Source: an uncultured Actinomycetes bacterium
GTDB lineage: Bacteria > Actinomycetota > Thermoleophilia > Solirubrobacterales > 70-9
Reading direction: 5' to 3'
Assembly: GCA_946479725.1 (NCBI GenBank)
Contig: CAMLHB010000097.1
Location: forward strand, 1 to 8,385
DNA: 8,385 nucleotides
Shown: positions 5,483 to 8,385 of the stretch, piece after piece
Layout: each line of letters begins with the position of its first letter
Numbering within the stretch: the stretch's first letter is position 1
Made by a program: the position numbers and the translations under genes
Notes under the pieces: model-generated
What the model was told of the DNA's origin: nothing
Database searches by the model: none
What the model saw: only the letters and a program-made list of their open reading frames with translations

Positions 5483-6862
5483 TCATGACTGGCCCAGCTC
5501 GGCCTGCGCCAGCTGGTCGCGGCCGCTGGCCTTGGCCAGGTAGAGCGCTTCGTCGGCGCGGCGCAGCAGCTCGTCGATCGACTCGGCGTAGTCCCAGCAG
5601 GCGAGGCCGGCCGAGCAGGTCTGGCCCATCGGCGTTCGCTGCCGCAACCGCTCGACGATCCCGGCCGCCTCCTCGGGCGGAGTATCGGGGAGGAGGACGA
5701 GGAACTCCTCGCCACCGAAGCGGGCGATCGTGTCCTCGGCCCGCAGGGCCGAGTCCCAGGCCTTGGCGCAGGCGCGCAGGACTTCGTCGCCGGCGAGATG
5801 GCCGTGTGTGTCGTTGTAGGCCTTGAAGTGGTCGATGTCGAGGATGGCGACGCTGAGCGGCGAGCGGCGGCGGCGAGCGCGGGGCATCGCCTGCGGCAAC
5901 TGCTCCTCCAGCGCCCGCCGGTTGGGCAGGCCGGTGAGGGCGTCGCGACGGGCCATCTCGCGAACCTGCTCGAGCAGCTCCTCGCGTTCGGCCTCGATCT
6001 GCTTGATCTCGGTGACGTCGGCGGCACGGGCGTAGATCAGCGACTCGTCGGGCGAGAGCTGGGAGCTCCAGCGCAACCAGTGCCAGCTCCCGTCCTTGGC
6101 CCGGTAGCGGTTCTCGAAGCTGAGGGTTTCGGCCCCCTGGAAGAGGGCGGCGGCCTCGGCTTCGGTCCGCTCACGGTCTTCCGGATGGACGCGCTCGACG
6201 AACGGGGTCGCGCGCAGCTCCTCGAGGCTGTAGCCGAGCTGCTTCGTCCAGGCGTCGTTCAGCTCGACGAAGTAGCCCTCCATGTTGGCGGTGCAGAGCA
6301 TGTCGCGCGAGAGGTCGAAGAAGCGGCGGGCGCGCTCGTCGGCACGGGCGCGGCGGGCGACGATGCCGGTGATCAACAGCATCACGACGCTGAGCGAGAT
6401 CGTGGTGAAGAGCCAGCGGGTCAGCGGCGAGTAACCGGCGGTGTTTTCGACCCATAGGAGGACGGCGCCGTAGGTCGCCAACAGCCAGACGAGGTGGGCC
6501 GCGGCGATGCGCCGCGGGAAGTAGATCGAGGCGACCAGGGTCGACCAGACGAAGATCGTCCCGTACTGGCCGACCGCGATCCCGCTCTCGTAGATCAGCA
6601 GCGAGGTGACGGCGACGACCGCGGCGAGGATCGTCTGCACGCCCCACTGCGGGACCTTTCCGGCCAGCGCCCAGACGATCCCGCCGGCGACCGCCATCGC
6701 CAGCGCGGTGAGGATCAAGGCGGCTTCGTCGCCGCCGCTCGGGTGCGGCAGGACGAGGGAGATTCCGACGAGGGCGGCGCCGGCGACGAGGAGCGCCGCG
6801 CAAGCCCGGGCCTGGGTGCGAGAGGCCGGTCGGAGGCTTACCCGATTTTCGGGAGCGGACAT
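5483..6862 (-). CDS. Membrane-anchored PAS-GGDEF diguanylate cyclase
   Basis: This 459-residue protein makes cyclic di-GMP from two GTP. An N-terminal membrane region of about six segments (near 20-38, 47-67, 76-95, 101-115, 119-137 and 150-169) may be a MASE-like sensor. A PAS domain follows at about 181-290, with FFDLSRDMLCTANMEGYF (181-198) and the PAC-type end YARAADVTEIKQIEAER. A short signalling helix then joins the GGDEF domain at about 302-455, which starts at the typical DALTGLPNRRALEE (307-320). Metal-binding Asp342 lies in LDIDHFKAYND, and the active-site motif is GGEEF (383-387). The inhibitory c-di-GMP site RxxD is intact as R374-A-E-D377, five residues before GGEEF. All catalytic residues seem present, so it should be active and feedback-inhibited. 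No EAL domain is present. The ATG at 6862 lies 32 nt after the multicopper oxidase stop and lacks a clear ribosome binding site. Confidence 0.93.
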   Translation of the reverse strand: MSAPENRVSLRPASRTQARACAALLVAGAALVGISLVLPHPSGGDEAALILTALAMAVAGGIVWALAGKVPQWGVQTILAAVVAVTSLLIYESGIAVGQYGTIFVWSTLVASIYFPRRIAAAHLVWLLATYGAVLLWVENTAGYSPLTRWLFTTISLSVVMLLITGIVARRARADERARRFFDLSRDMLCTANMEGYFVELNDAWTKQLGYSLEELRATPFVERVHPEDRERTEAEAAALFQGAETLSFENRYRAKDGSWHWLRWSSQLSPDESLIYARAADVTEIKQIEAEREELLEQVREMARRDALTGLPNRRALEEQLPQAMPRARRRRSPLSVAILDIDHFKAYNDTHGHLAGDEVLRACAKAWDSALRAEDTIARFGGEEFLVLLPDTPPEEAAGIVERLRQRTPMGQTCSAGLACWDYAESIDELLRRADEALYLAKASGRDQLAQAELGQS

Positions 6863-6894
6863 GCCGGGGGCATCGGCAAACGCCGACGTTTACT

Positions 6895-8385
6895 TTAGTC
6901 CCGAACCACCTGGAATTGGCTCATCAGGCCGTGATCCTCGTGGTCCATCATGTGGCAGTGGATTATGAACTTGCCGGTGTAATCGGAGAAGTGACCGGCT
7001 AGGAGAATTTTTTCGTTGGGATAGACGAAGAAGGTCTCCTTGAGGCAGTCTTCGTAGCTGGGCGGCTTCTTGCCGTTGCGCTCCAGCAGGTACCAGTCGG
7101 TGTGGTGCAGGTGCATCACGTGGGCGACGTTGGTCTTGTTGACGATCTCCCAGGTCTCGGTCGTGTTCAGCTTCGGGAACGCCTCCGAGTGGGCGGGGTT
7201 GAAGGTGCGGCCGTTGATCCGCCAGGTGGTCTTGAAGAAGCCGCCGATCGTGATCTCCCAGCGCTTGTCCGGCTTGCGTTTCGCCTTCCGGGTCCAGTGC
7301 GGCAGCGGCCGCAGGTGGCGGGGGACGTGGCTGCGATCGCCGACGCGCCCGCCACCGACCCGGAACTGCATCACCGCGCCGTTGTAGGTGTGGGCGCCGA
7401 GGGGGTTGCGGCCGGGGTGGCGGGCGCTGCTCCGCAGCTCGACGGCCTCCCCGCGGGCGGCGGCGAAGTCGACGATCACCTCAACCCGCTCGGCCGGGCC
7501 GAGGAGGATCTGCCGCCGGCGGACCGGCTTCGGCATCAGCCCGCTCTCGGTCGCGATCTGCAGCATCGGCGCCCCGTTGGAGAGCTGCAGGTTGTAGCTG
7601 CGGAAGGAGGAGACGTTGAGGATCCGCAGCCGGTAGCGGCAGGGGTCGACGCGGTGGTGCGGCAGGTAGGCGCCGTTGACGAGGACGGTCTCGCCGAGGA
7701 TCCCGTCGGCCGGCGGGCGCTGGCCCTTGAACGGGTCGGTGAGCTGGTTGCGGCGGTCGAAGGTGCGGTCGCAGATCATCAGCGGCAGGTCGCGGTCGCC
7801 GTCGGGCAGCGCCAGCGCCTCCTCGAAGGCGTCGTCGACGATGAACATCCCGGCCAGGCCCTTCCAGCTGTGCGGCGCGGTGCGATCGAGGCGGTGGTCG
7901 TGGTACCACTGGAAGGAGGCGCGTTCGGGGCGGCCGTCCTCCATCAGGTCGTAGACGTAGGTTTTCCGCCCGCCCGGCTCGAGCAGGAGGTCGTTGCCGG
8001 AGACGCGGGGCGGAAGGTCGCGGGGGATCCGGCAGTAGTAGGAGGCCGGCTGGCGCTTGGTCAGCCCGCCCGGCTGGCCGTCGAACTGCGTGCGGTTGTG
8101 GCCGCCGTGGAGGTGGACCGAGAGCTCGCCGACCTTCTCCGGCAGTTCGTGGTGGAAGGTGACGCGGGTGCGCTGGCCGGCGCGCCGCCGGATCGTCGGC
8201 CCCGGGAAGCTGCCGCCGAAGGTCCAGAGCCTGGTCTTGGGGCCGGGGAGGATCTGCTGCTCGGCCTCGCGGATCCCGATCCGGATGTGGTCGTCGCGGA
8301 GGACCGGCGGGATCGGCAGCCGCGAGCGGAAGGGAGCCGCCGCCAGCGCCGGCGGCGGCTCCGCGCTCAGCGGCAGCAGGCCGCT
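6895..8385 (-). CDS. Multicopper oxidase, N-terminus beyond window edge
   Basis: At least 496 residues of a copper-dependent oxidase that couples substrate oxidation to reduction of O2 to water; likely exported. All four copper-ligand motifs are present (numbering from the window edge): HLHGGH (91-96), WYHDH (160-164), HVMHLHH (422-428) and HCHMMDHEDHGLM (476-488). In the last, the axial position of the type 1 copper, five after His482, is Leu487 rather than the Met of CueO (GMM). In the family this usually means a higher redox potential. The three cupredoxin domains run roughly 30-190, 200-330 and 360-496. The organisation resembles the bilirubin oxidase/CotA/phenoxazinone synthase group, and no Met-rich CueO-type insert is seen. 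The first visible residues (SGLLPLSAEPPPALAAAP) could be the end of a Tat signal plus linker, but the start is not in the window. The frame is open through 8385. Substrate is unknown. Confidence 0.93.
   Translation of the reverse strand, partial: SGLLPLSAEPPPALAAAPFRSRLPIPPVLRDDHIRIGIREAEQQILPGPKTRLWTFGGSFPGPTIRRRAGQRTRVTFHHELPEKVGELSVHLHGGHNRTQFDGQPGGLTKRQPASYYCRIPRDLPPRVSGNDLLLEPGGRKTYVYDLMEDGRPERASFQWYHDHRLDRTAPHSWKGLAGMFIVDDAFEEALALPDGDRDLPLMICDRTFDRRNQLTDPFKGQRPPADGILGETVLVNGAYLPHHRVDPCRYRLRILNVSSFRSYNLQLSNGAPMLQIATESGLMPKPVRRRQILLGPAERVEVIVDFAAARGEAVELRSSARHPGRNPLGAHTYNGAVMQFRVGGGRVGDRSHVPRHLRPLPHWTRKAKRKPDKRWEITIGGFFKTTWRINGRTFNPAHSEAFPKLNTTETWEIVNKTNVAHVMHLHHTDWYLLERNGKKPPSYEDCLKETFFVYPNEKILLAGHFSDYTGKFIIHCHMMDHEDHGLMSQFQVVRD

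Noticed and set aside
4375..5826. Long plus-strand open frame of about 483 codons opposite the methyltransferase and cyclase genes
   Set aside because: Its translation is Arg/Gly/Pro-rich with no motifs and it spans several well-supported minus-strand genes.
5476..6027. Upstream extension of the methyltransferase frame to an earlier start
   Set aside because: The extra residues overlap the GGDEF domain coding region and are Arg/Ser/Pro-rich shadow sequence; the ATG at 5475 gives the normal family length.

Overview
The window is GC-rich. Every gene I can support lies on the minus strand, so the genes are described here in transcription order, from the right edge to the left. The gene content suggests a soil-type actinobacterium, perhaps of the class Thermoleophilia (Solirubrobacterales). 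The clues are a small PLDc_N-SHOCT membrane protein, a PcsB/CwlO-like coiled-coil NlpC/P60 hydrolase, and an HTH plus DUF6036-like nucleotidyltransferase pair. This placement is from memory of such genomes and was not searched.

Right block (8385 to 4297): a multicopper oxidase that enters from beyond the right edge is followed after 32 nt by a membrane-anchored PAS-GGDEF diguanylate cyclase. A TrmH/SpoU-family RNA methyltransferase follows 7 nt later, and a PLDc_N-SHOCT membrane protein 6 nt after that. The spacing suggests one transcript, at least from the cyclase to the SHOCT gene.

Middle block (about 4285 to 2926): a compact two-gene cassette encodes a helix-turn-helix DNA-binding protein and, 4 nt later, a nucleotidyltransferase-fold protein. 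It is headed by a perfect 17-bp inverted repeat (12-nt spacer) that directly abuts a TATGAT -10 box lying only 11 nt from the HTH start codon. The architecture resembles an autoregulated toxin-antitoxin or defence module with a near-leaderless mRNA. This is the most interesting part of the window.

Left block (2872 to 1): a secreted coiled-coil NlpC/P60-type peptidoglycan hydrolase stands alone. After a 179-nt intergenic region with a TTGACA box overlapping a palindrome come a SatP/YaaH-family acetate/succinate transporter and acetyl-CoA synthetase, 16 nt apart. The last two form an acetate uptake and activation operon; the synthetase runs off the left edge after 250 residues.

No rRNA, tRNA, CRISPR array, insertion sequence or plus-strand gene is supported. 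No intergenic stretch exceeds 300 nt.
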